DNA of 64,000 nt from Dipetalonema caudispina. Taxonomy: Eukaryota; Nematoda; Chromadorea; Rhabditida; Onchocercidae. Below the pieces are notes generated by a model. That model did not search any database. It was not told where the DNA came from and saw nothing but the letters and a program-made list of their open reading frames with translations. Positions within the stretch are counted from its first letter, which is position 1; every line of letters begins with the position of its first letter. Below, in pieces: positions 37,201 to 48,129 of this stretch. The stretch covers positions 1 to 64,000 of the forward strand of contig JABVXV010000202.1 of NCBI GenBank assembly GCA_013365325.1. The letters run 5' to 3'. Made by a program: the position numbers and the translations under genes.

Positions 37201-40166
37201 ACAACTAACTGTAATACTTCAAATTTGTCTTTAAATGTCAAGTACTGTGATCCGAATAAATTAGTATTGGTGTAATATTTTGGAAGCTAACCTTCCATAT
37301 CTTATCAATGTCTTTTGATGGGACTGATATTGGTTTTGGAAATTTCTACTTTACCCAGACTATAAATTATCGATTTCTCTCTGTTGTTTATTGTTGTTTA
37401 AATATCATTTCGAAGATAAGGAAATGGTGGTCATTATTTCATTGAAAAAAAAAAAAATATTGATTGCGAGGCAAGGATTTTTCTATCTATGCAAAAGAGC
37501 AAAGAATTAAACTTATCACTTTTCACATTCAGCAATGGAAGGAGAAGGAAATGCTCAGGCATTTCCAAGCCAAATGTGATAGCTTAAATTAGAAATAAAC
37601 AATTGATGAAAATCAATAGTAAAACTACAGGATTGAATATGTCACTGGTGATACAATTGGCAAGCCAGGATCAAAATGTCGATCCGTTAATACGTGATCA
37701 TTCTGTTGAAGTATTGACTAGGCATATTGATGATGCGCTGAAATATCAACGTGATTATGGTAGTCGAAATAAAAGTGTGAGTATTTATGTCAAATATTTC
37801 GATGAAATCAAACTGAAGCATCTAATCCATTACGAGAGTAGTACTAGTTGGATAGTATTGAAGTACTTGTAATAAAATGTAATCCTTCACAATTCATGCA
37901 AATTAAAAGGATACTGAAGCTTATTAATCAACGAATAAAACATGATAGTTTGATAGTTGATATTTAAATCTTTTTTTTTTTTTCCTCAAGAAATCTGTGT
38001 AAGGTAATATTGAATGTGAAATTGAGTAATGAAACACTCATTAATTCATGATTTAATAAGAAGTTATTAAAGACGCTTCAGTTTATCTGAAAAACTAATC
38101 CTAATGGTTACGCTTAATTACATTTTATCTGATATCTTGAAGAATTGTGGAAATTAAGCATACCTTTTGTGTGTTGCAAAAGCATATTTATAGGCTTTCA
38201 AATATCGGAAGCATACGTTAAAACTAATTAAATTTCAGTTGTTCATAGGCACATCGTACTGATTTCCAGTACTGATAAAGGATTAAATTAATTTTTCTTG
38301 CAAAGTCTAGAATTCATTCGGAATTTGTAATCGACATGCAATGCTTTTCCTTAAATGTAACGGAAAACACTATTGGTTAACGAAAAAAACTTTTCATGCA
38401 TAGTTTTACATAAAAAGAGAGTGATTGACAAAACGAGAAAAAAAATGTTTGTCTAACAATTTTACAGAATTTTAAATAAATTTGAAAACTCGGTTAAAAT
38501 TTATCAAAGCATAATAACTTTTATACTAATTTCAGGTATATCTATTTGCGGTGCTAAAGTTAGGTAAAATCTACGGAGCTTATGTATCAGTTGTTTATCT
38601 CTTCGTGAAAAGCTTACACCTATGTAATGTCATTCTACAATTTATTATGCTTAATAACTTTTTGGAAACATCCAATTATCCATTCTTCGGTGGTCATGTT
38701 CTCTATGACCTCATCATGGTATAATTTCTTTATTTAATATCGGAACTCAAATCTTAGTTCAATGTAAAAATTGTTTAATGATCTCTTTCAAAACCAGATA
38801 ATACTTTTGTTGCGGAGGAATTTTTTATGAGAATTTTTTTCAATTATTGAATTTAATCAAGATTTCTATGCTGAATACTAATTTCATATCAACAACATCC
38901 TAAGGATACTTAAACTAGTATAGCATGTTCACGAAATTTATGAAAATTGAACTTTAAAAAAGCAAATTCATATGCATGCGATGCAAAACTTCAATGCAAC
39001 TACATTATATTGCTAATGCATTATATATATATATATATATATTGTGAAAGCGAAGCATTTTAGTAATTGAAAGAAAATAGAAAGCAATTAATGTAATTTT
39101 TCTAGGGTCGAGAATGGCGTGATTCAGGACGTTTTCCACGTGTAACATTGTGCGACTTCGAGATACGGGTTTTGGGTAATGTACATCGACATACGGTACA
39201 GTGCGTTCTCGTTGTCAACATGTTGACGGAAAAGATATTTCTCTTTTTATGGCTTTGGCTTCTACTACTCTCATTTGGTACTGCCATAAATATGGTCATT
39301 TGGACATTGTCACTATCGCTTGCAGAATGGAGACATGCATTTGTCACCAAATTTTTGGAATGTGAATCCAATCAAACCCATCGTTTTGTACATCATTTTC
39401 TCCGTCCTGATGGTGTACTCATTCTACATGTATGTTTTTATCAAGCGGAAATTTTGCTAAATGAATTATAATTCTCTATTGTTGGTTATATTTAATTTTT
39501 GATTTAGAAACTTCGTCTTGGAAAAGATGATATGATAAATGAAGGAGTTCATCAGTATCAAAAATTTTTTAAATCCAAAAAATTACTTTCATGTTTCAAC
39601 TTTTCAAAAAAATGAAGTTATTTGCCGGTAATTCCCTCCAAACTTTTCCTACTTGAATATGCTGTTTACAGCTATTCAAATTTGGGTAAATTAGCACAAA
39701 CTCAGAGGAAGAGTTACAAGATATTCGATGATTCAGTATGCATCACACCTCTAATAGTGAGCTTGGGCACTACTACACATACCCGATGCAGCACAATATA
39801 TGGACATTCTAAGTTGGCTCATAATATTAGCCATCAAAATCATATCGTTTCATTGATTTCCTGGCAAAGATGACGAAAGTTGTCAATCAGTTGATCACTC
39901 GATATTGCATTTTCTTTTAAAATAAAAATTTCCAGATGATTGCTTCACATGGTGGTAACATTGTATGTGCTCGTCTTACGGAATCTTTATGGATGAAATT
40001 TTTGCAACGAAATGGTAAGCTAACCGTATTTGATGTCGAAAAAGCTGTATGTTCAGGAGAACGAAGTGGCAAGAATGGCAGTAAGCATGTTGATGAGGAA
40101 AGTTGGCATGAACCCACTATGCCACCTCCGATGCCATTGCTACCTACTTCTACTCAATTCGTCTAA
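34245..40166 (+). CDS. Innexin gap-junction channel subunit
   Basis: Exons 34245-34377, 35187-35290, 36832-36970, 37631-37776, 38536-38718, 39106-39429 and 39936-40166 join in phase to 419 residues. The N-terminus ([20 protein letters not shown]) and the hallmark before TM2 (YYQWVPF) are diagnostic. Four hydrophobic segments are present. Extracellular loop 1 has two Cys ([11 protein letters not shown] ... ENYCWV), as does loop 2 ([12 protein letters not shown] ... HTVQC). The C-terminal tail is cytoplasmic and Pro-rich at the end ([11 protein letters not shown]). Innexins form hexameric or octameric hemichannels and intercellular channels in invertebrates. I cannot say which C. elegans inx gene is the orthologue. 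The start is uncertain: the frame is open upstream to a Met at 34068, which would add 59 residues. A possible in-frame 54-nt cassette exon lies at 36232-36285. Confidence 0.92.
36232..36285 (+). other. Candidate cassette exon in innexin intron 2
   Basis: A ttacag acceptor and a gatgtaagt-type donor flank 54 bases that are open in the same phase as the exons on either side. Inclusion would add 18 residues (ending GVDRRWDVD) to extracellular loop 1, just before the segment leading to TM2. Innexins normally lack this insert, so it is either an alternative exon or a chance match. Confidence 0.3.
36451..36480. repeat. Perfect 30-nt AT palindrome
   Basis: The sequence starts tataactata, ends tatagttata and is a perfect inverted repeat through an alternating TA core. 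It lies in innexin intron 2, 58 bases upstream of a second perfect palindrome. Confidence 0.85.
36539..36569. repeat. Perfect 31-nt inverted repeat
   Basis: Two 15-nt arms (gccaaaggttattgt and its exact complement) flank a single central A. The core is mixed sequence, so this is far less likely by chance than the TA palindrome next to it. It lies in innexin intron 2. Confidence 0.9.
37132..37154 (+). repeat. CT dinucleotide microsatellite
   Basis: A (CT)n run directly follows a poly-T run inside innexin intron 3. It could serve as a distant polypyrimidine tract, but the real acceptor is at about 37630. Confidence 0.8.
39021..39042 (+). repeat. TA dinucleotide microsatellite
   Basis: A short alternating TA run lies in innexin intron 5, about 60 bases upstream of the tctag acceptor of exon 6. 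It is of no evident function. Confidence 0.75.
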
Positions 40167-42016
40167 TAGTCGTAATAGTTGTATTGAATCCTAAAACAAC
40201 AAAATGGATCATTATCAATTGTTACACTCCAAAGAATGATATCCCAAAGATGTTTTGTAATATAAGTCTAGGAAAATATACTGTTTTATTGTACAAATAT
40301 TTTTTACATTAATCTGTACAATATCCGCTAACATTTCGCATTTATTCATTTGAACTTTTATCAAAAATGATAGAAATCTAAATTTGAAAAATTTTATTAT
40401 TTAGAAAATTAACGTGTTAAGATATCAGAAATGGATACCAGAAAATAATGTTGTTATTGGCTAAAGGTTTCATTTAGAAAGCAGGGTATTCAGCAAAATC
40501 CCACATTTTGTATCATTTTGTCATTATTATTGAATGGTAAGCTAAAAGTGACTTGTTCCAACGATCTCATAAATTGCTATAATAAATTTCATAAAAATGA
40601 AGCGTACTTTTCTTGCTTAACTTTCTAAAAGATTGATGCAACAATATATGCAGAAAGAATACGTTGATTAATTGTCCGTGGAAAGGATTAAATTTTAATC
40701 TGTCAAGGAATGATTTAAAACTTACCTCTGATCCCTACTGTTCTAAGTTTGCTTTACTATCCTCCTTGCTTTCTCTTCCTTAAAAAACATTTAAAAATTG
40801 GTCAACAAATGGATAACTTAAATTTCATTCATCAAGAAGTGTTTCAGATTTTGCTATCTCAAAAATTTTCTCGCTCATCAGGAAGTTTCAATGTTTGAAA
40901 CAAATAATGTTTCAAACATTGAGATTAAATTTTCTTTCCAACTTTCTGAAAGACGAATCGAAGCCCGATAGACTAAATTATATTTGATATACCATGTTAT
41001 ATTAACTTCCTGATAACTCCTGAAGGTATGAGACCATTCAGTGCATTCAATAAATATTAATTTAGTTTAATTAGGAATAAATAATCATTCAGTGGAAGTT
41101 GTATAATTATGTTCAGGTTGGAGCTGAGCACCGGAGTTTTTTTTCAGAAATTTTCGTCCAATTTCATTTTCAGAATACAATCTAAATTAAAACCAGATCA
41201 ACCTCGTAATGATAAGATGCAGTTTGTTTCTCATTCCTAACTTTGGATCAAGTTCATAAATTTCCAAATCATCGCTGATTTTATTAGCTTAGTTCTACAA
41301 TACAATTCGTTCTACCATAGTCCCGTATATCGAATATGAACTGAAAGATTGCCTTTTCTTATCTTGAACTTTGATCCAAAACTGTACCACAAAGTTTTGT
41401 GGATATTGGTACTAAAAAAAAAAAAAAAGCTTAAAAACTTAATTCGTCTGCTGTAAATTTTTAAATTTCATAATTTGTTTTTTTCTTTTCTTTTTTCTAT
41501 TCTTAGCTATTGCATGATTGTTTCCTTCATAATGTATGATTTGTCGTAATTCGTAAAATTTGATGAATTAAAAAAAAAAGCAGATATAATGCTTATTGCT
41601 TTTTTCATTTTGCTCATTGTGCTGCTAATAATAATTATGTAAATAAAAAGAGAAAAAAAAAAACATTATAGTAGTTTGTTTTCCATTTTTTTTCGTGAGA
41701 AATAATTAAGGATGACAACTGGTATGTCATATATGATGTGATAAAGCGATGTTGATCCGTAACTAACAATCAAAATTCAAATTTTTTCTTCAAAAAAAAA
41801 AAAAAAAAAAAGAAAATTTTTTTCTTCTGTTTTTTTTCAGGAATTAATTCATTGTGACAATACAATGGCAATAGTGAAAAACTTATGAAATGATAATGAA
41901 TACTCATAATTTCTCTTCAATGACAAATAAGAAGAAAATATTTCTTTTTTTTTTTTTTTCTCGGATCCAATAAAAGCTATAATTGGCAGTGTTTGAATAC
42001 CACAATTTCCTTCATT
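40167..42016. other. Convergent intergenic region with a 13-bp hairpin
   Basis: This lies between the innexin stop (+) and the SPARC stop (-). No coding exon is seen. At 40889-40921 two perfect 13-nt arms (caatgtttgaaac and its complement) enclose a 7-nt loop. Poly-A/T tracts are dense in the right half (41415-41980). Confidence 0.55.
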
Positions 42017-45000
42017 CTAACAACGTTCTTGAATTTCACCTGCAACAAATTTGATTTCTTGTTAAAATACAACATAATAAATTTTATACCTTGCAATAAT
42101 GAAGGAAGAAAAATAAAAATTTTACAACTCCTTTTTTTATATTTAAAATACTTTTGCTGGATTATATCTTGAATCAAACAGATTTAATTAAAATTTCAAT
42201 CTTTCATCTCAAGTTTTTATTTGATTTCAAAAATTTTTAAACATTTATTTTCTTTAGTTTAGCAAAATTTTTCACCTTTTTTTTTTTTTTTCAAATACTT
42301 GCAAAAATATGCATTTTCCTACTGTGATTTTTAAAATTAATGTTATCTTGATTTGCTGTCAGCAAGTTTAATTGCTCATTATTAATCATTATTGGTTGCT
42401 GTATATTCATCAATTCCTTTTATTAACAAATTTGATACGTTAACTTGATTAAATTTATTTTTGGAATTAAATAGGTGTATTCTAACATGATAACGATCAA
42501 AAGCTATTTTCTGTTTTTTTTTTTTTATTATTTAAACAATTTTACTTCAAGCTAACATTGTTAATTCCCCTAATTGTATTGCTATTTCATAAGGTTTTAC
42601 AGAGCTAATCACTGATTGATTATTTATTGCTAACTCAATAAGTAAACAAGTAATCGAATAATTTTGTTTGTAAGATAATATAATAATATATCATATAAAA
42701 AAAGAACCAACCTTCTTTCAAGCCAAGACATTTTCCCCATTCCTTAATTGAAATATTCCCATCATTATTAACATCACAGTTTTCCAGGAATGGTTTAATG
42801 CATGATTCCATGGGAATAACAGGTGCTGTGATAGGAATCAGTTCATGATGTGATACATGCTTATCATGAGGCTTAATATCCAGATCACAAAATTTCCATA
42901 TTACCGGATAGACATGCTTTTTCTCATCATCAGATTCTGCTTCTGCTATCAGTTCTTCCCATTCCAAATTATGCAACTCTCGTCGTTTCTTCATTTCTCT
43001 CATTACCTTCAAAATTTTGTGTCAAATGAAAACTTTACTAAAAACTATTAAAATGGATATGAAACAGTAAACGTATAGATTGAAATTTCACTTTACCTCT
43101 TTTTTTTTTTCTTTAATTTTCAACTTCTCAGCACTTTTTTTTCTAGTTTATTTATATTTACATTACATTGCATTGCAATTTAGGAATGTCAGCAAAGATT
43201 ACTATTTTCAAAAGCGGAATTTCAATCAACAAAAAAAAAAAAAAAAAAAAAAAATCCAGCTGAGAAGGATTTGCTCCTCAAAAGACAAAATTATCACCAT
43301 TTCAAGGATCACAAATTTTCGATTTCAGCATAAATAAAAGAAATCACACTAAATTTAATTTCGACAGTACTAAAACAACAATTATCAAACAGCTCTTTGC
43401 ATCTTCCTCGCAAAAGCTGTAAAATGTCATTGGATAAATTCTATGAAAATAATTTAGTGAATTTGGAATTTCATTGTTTGTAAAATCGTTCTTTAATGTC
43501 CATAAAAATACACTTATTTCAAGAGATTTTTTCAGATATCTCTTGCAAAGACCTCATTTTAAAAATTGTGATATAATTTGATGAACCTGAAAGAGCCAAT
43601 CAGCCATTCGTGTTGGAAATTGTACCATCAGTTCATCGGTACATGGTTCAAGCTTCTTGCAAGCACCCAAATATTCCAAATGTACTTTTGCATTAACTTT
43701 ATTCTAAATGACAATCATTATTTACTCATTAATTGATCTCATTAATTGAATATTTCATGAATTTTTACATTAGAAAAGCGCAAAAAATAAAAGCACTTGA
43801 AAATGGATTAGTTTGTCACAGTGCTATTAAGAAAATAAGTTTACAATCGAGTAAATTAAAAAAAAAAAAAAAAAAGAATTCATGGATCGAGCATGTTTAT
43901 AATCTAGTAAATCAAAAATATATTTACTATTCAGTAAATCAAAGCTTGAAAAAAAAAAAGAGAAAAAAAAACATTTTTATTGAAATATATCAATGTTGAA
44001 TTTAAATAATTTCTAATATACAATAAAGTTGAAAGCATTGACTAACTTTGCATTCTTTAAATTTATGTTTACAAAGACACCTTTCGCGGTATAGTTCACA
44101 CAACGATGAAAATGTTTGATTTGTGTTACTGCAAACCTAAAAATATCACTTCCTTAAAAAGTTAACCTTAATTTTGAAATTTTATTGAAAGCATAATTTC
44201 AGGATATTTGTTACAATAATATATACTTCCAGCACATTCATGCTTCTTTCCTGCTGGTAGAGCAAACTATTAACAAATTAACACAATAATATAAATGATA
44301 ATTAGCAAGGTTCTAAATTATAGAAAATTAAATTTTAATAAAAATTTAAATGAAACCTGATCAAGTGGATCATCATCCAATAGTGGACATTTCGAAATGC
44401 ATTCACAAATTGCTTCACCTTTTTTGTCAACAATACATTCTTTACCCCATCCACAGATATGATCTTCACAAGGATTCTTTTGTACTGTTGGTGATACTGA
44501 AACTTAACAAATTTCAATTATTTTCAATTTCTATTTATTAGAATATTTATTCATTCTGTATTAAAAAATTCGTTTAAAATTTCGAACTTTTCAGATTTGA
44601 ATTATCTCAGTGGAAAATGTGAGAACTAAATTAGCTAACAGAGTACTTTTCCACGAAATTTGAGAAGCACAAAAATAAAAGCAAATAATGCTAAACAAAC
44701 AAAATGTTACTGCTAATAACACTTCAGAGTAAATATAAAAATATTCTAATCATATATTTCCTAACCTTTTCTCATCAGCCATTACAATTTTGAATACTAA
44801 CTAAATTTAGGACTATTTCACAAAAAAAAAAAGAAATTACAATTAATTGATTAATGATTGTTTCTAGCCTACTAATAATTTTGTCTAATTTCTTCTTTTC
44901 TTTTTCGGGAGGGGTTGAAATAGAAAAATAAACAAACCAAATTTAGCAACTTGAGTTGGCTCTATGATTCGTTCATCAATATTTTCCAATAATGTTTCTA

Positions 45001-46835
45001 GTTCATCCCAATCACTCCCTTTCTTCTAAATGAAATTTTGAAATTTTTTATAAAACCTTTCCTATATAATAGCATCTATTAAAAACAAAAAAAAAAAATT
45101 ATTTTAAATAGAAAAATATGGTGAAATATATGCAAGGGTAACAAAAAAAAGGTTCAAAAATATTTAAAAAAAAAAAAAAAAGAAAATCCCTTAAAAAGTC
45201 AAACGGAATCTATTGATATAACAGTTGGTCAGTCATTTTAGGATCGGATGAATGGCTAGTGAATTAAAGCAATTTTTTTTTTTTCAATTTTCTAAAAAAA
45301 AGTATGGCATAGTTCAAACTCTTCCGACGATCGGTTGATTAATTGACAATCATATCTTTGCCCGAATGATTACATCATTTTGGTATAGCAGCAATTTTTT
45401 TTTTTGCTTTTTTTTTACGATGAAAATGCAAAAGAAAAATCATTTTTATACTGTTTACACTTTCATCTAATTAAAAAAACCAAGCAACTTTGAAAAAAAA
45501 TGAAACATTCAGATTGATATTACTAAACGTTTTGTAATGGTATTTTACTATACTTAAAGAAACCTATATTACCTATTTGTTTGAAAACGTTTCAAATGCA
45601 AATTCTGCACAGCTTACAGATCATTTACAAATTTATCCACTTCTAATTTAACTTAATTGGTTAAAAAGTTCGTTTTTTTTTTTCAATTTTCATGTTCTAA
45701 TCGAAAAGTTTTTGTTAATCGGTGAAAAACTTTATCAATTTTTTAGTTAAAGAAATGTAAGAAACTTGACAATTCTTTACAAAATGGAAAAAGTGAAAAA
45801 AAAAATTTTCCTTTTAGTAGGAAAAATAAATCTTTAACAGATTACAATTTATAGCATTTCTTTCATACAGTAAAAATGATCAAAACTAAAAGAAATTAAT
45901 TTTTTCATTTCTCGAATATTTAAACAGCAATTTGAAAATGTTCTTTTTTTCTTGCTAATAAAGTGTAGGAAATATTTGCGGCATGAAATTATGCAATTTA
46001 AATTTAATACATCTCTTTTTTTTGATATCCAACTATTATCTTGTTGTAGTTGTCGCAGCAAATGACAGCTTACCAAATTATTCTTATCAATAAATGTTGT
46101 TTTTCCTTATTTTTTTTTAACTTAACTTAAATTTAAATGAATTTGAAGCTTAGAAGTTAACGTAAGTCGAAGAAGAGTCGACCCATATTCAGCTACAATT
46201 GAAGTTATGAATGAAATCAATTCAAGCTAAAATTTTTTATCAAAATTTAAAAATTTCAAATGTGTTGAAACTTGATCGAGAAAACATCAAAAAAGGAAGT
46301 TAGAGTTTTGGGATATACTCGGAATAACACCACCAGAAACAATGTCACCATTATCTGTGATGTCAACAAGTACCAGGTATAATATCTGGGGTGTCGTCTA
46401 TCCCAGATTTAATCTTCTTCCCAAACAGTAATCGTAAAACTGCAGTGTCGATTGTTGCAATCACGATTACAAACCATTCCAAATTTTTAAATTTAATTTT
46501 AATTTTCTCACATAGATTACTAGACAATATGGATATCAAGAAAGTTTCCCATCATAAAACTTCACAAAATTTCGGTAAAATTATCAGGGAATTTCTTCGT
46601 AAATTTGCTATGTTACAATAGCAAATATACAATTAGATGTGAATTACAAATCTTTACAGGGTATATAGCAAAACCAAAAAATGAAGAAAATGTAAAATGA
46701 AGGGATGAATCCTAAAACATTTGAAAGTTAGGTAAATAGAATATGATGAAGAAACTTTACAAATACCTTTTTGCTAGTAACAACAGTTGAGGCTATCAGT
46801 AGTAGAATGCTAAGATGTAGAGCTGCCACATTCAT
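42017..46835 (-). CDS. ost-1: SPARC/osteonectin, secreted matricellular Ca-binding protein
   Basis: Exons 46835-46767, 45025-44938, 44496-44357, 44136-44047, 43703-43587, 43006-42712 and 42039-42017 join in phase to 273 residues; C. elegans SPARC (OST-1) is of similar size. Exon 1 encodes a signal peptide (LHLSILLLIASTVVTS). A short acidic region (SDWDELETLLENIDE) follows. The follistatin-like module has the Cys pattern NPCEDHICGWGKEC ... CECISKCPLLDDD and a possible N-glycan site (NQT). The extracellular Ca-binding domain runs from YLGACKKLEPC to the last EF hand (DVNNDGNISIKEW, canonical Ca ligands), and the final micro-sized exon gives GEIQERC. SPARC binds collagen IV and collagen-processing intermediates in basement membrane. 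Nothing is missing. Confidence 0.93.
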
Positions 46836-46954
46836 CGCGTCTGTTCGAGCCAAGTAAAATAACGGGAAGTTTGATGGGCAAATGTTGTGAAAGATGCTTT
46901 AATCTCCTCCCTACTCTTCTTACCTCATTTATCCATCCAACAACCTGCTCCACC

Positions 46955-46981
46955 TCTTCTTCTTCTTCTTCTTCTTCTTCT
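46955..46981 (+). repeat. TCT trinucleotide microsatellite
   Basis: Roughly nine tct units lie about 120-145 bases upstream of the SPARC start codon, reading as AGA repeats on the coding strand. It may be part of the 5' UTR or proximal promoter. Confidence 0.8.
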
Positions 46982-47014
46982 CAATTGCTTTCTATCATTT
47001 CTACAGCTTTTAAG

Positions 47015-47036
47015 CTAGTTCGGTTGACCGAACTAG
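47015..47036. repeat. Perfect 22-nt palindrome upstream of SPARC
   Basis: Arms ctagttcggt and accgaactag flank a central tg. It lies about 180 bases upstream of the SPARC ATG and is followed on the + strand by long A and T runs. A dimeric transcription-factor site or a transposon end would both fit. Confidence 0.7.
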
Positions 47037-48129
47037 AAAAAAAAAAAAAAAAAATTTTTTTTTAATACTTCGCCCATTTACACTATTCAATGAATGGATA
47101 TCCGTTGTTCATTTCATTGATATATGTATACAGACAGACACAAGGGATAATATTAAGTTCGCATACGGTAAAAAATGATGATATTTAACTAAACTACAGC
47201 AACGAATCAAAAGTACAATCTATGTTGAGGGTCTTTCGAATTTTGTTCAAAATTTTAAAAGACTCCGTTTGTACAAACCAATGATGAAACAAAGACTATT
47301 TTAAATTAAAAAAAAATACAATTTATCTTAAATGCTTCCAGTATTAGTTTGGATTTCAAATGACAGAACTACCTGAAATTACTTGAAATTGTTGGGGATC
47401 AGCTATTCTATTACCATTACACTTATGATTTCGATGCAACTCAAAATGCCAACTGCCCTATTACACTACTGCTGCAGTCAAAACTCTGGCATACATTACT
47501 CAAATTTCCTCCTTTTTTCCAAATGGTTCAGGAAATTCAAGATTTATTTTAAGGAAATCATAAGATACACATGAAGTCTGTTTATCGACCCACGCTCAAG
47601 CAACTTACTTTTAAAGAACTCTTTTAGAGACCATATCACATGTTGTGATTTTAAAAAAACAATGGATCCGAAAAAACACCTGCTAAACCATAGTATTGCT
47701 TGAACCTCAGTAAAAACTGCAGATATCGCAAAAACAAACTTTCCCTCAATCCAGTTGGCATTACACCTTAGACAGTGTGAAGTTATTCTGATTTATGAAA
47801 TTGTCATTCCTCCATAAATTCCCAATTCACGGCCTTACAAACGAATGGTGCATCAATAATGTTATGACGAATTCAGATAGATCTTTACTGGCGCGAACAC
47901 GAAAACAGTATGACCATACAATAATAATGGTCATTTCATAAAATCTTGTGAAAAGACCACCACGAACTGACCATCACTATATGAATTATTGATCCCTAAT
48001 TTAGACACATTCTATCGCCTCTAAGAAACTTCTGTTTAGTAAGGTTTACAAACAATCAAGATCGACTCGTATGCGTGTAACAAGTATTCATATGTGTTAA
48101 GAAAAGATAAAATGCGTTTTCTTTAAAAC

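Larger units (their letters stand above)
46836..48129. other. Spacer between VDAC 3' end and SPARC start
   Basis: Both flanking genes run leftward. The side next to the SPARC ATG holds a TCT microsatellite (46955-46981) and a perfect palindrome (47015-47036) followed by a long A run then T run. No coding exon is seen. The spacing is too long for a tight nematode operon, so SPARC probably has its own promoter here. Confidence 0.5.

Noticed and set aside
39622..39873. 83-codon + strand open frame between innexin exons 6 and 7
   Set aside because: Intronic: exon 6 ends at a gtatgt donor at 39430 and exon 7 starts after tttccag at 39935 in phase; the frame has no innexin similarity.
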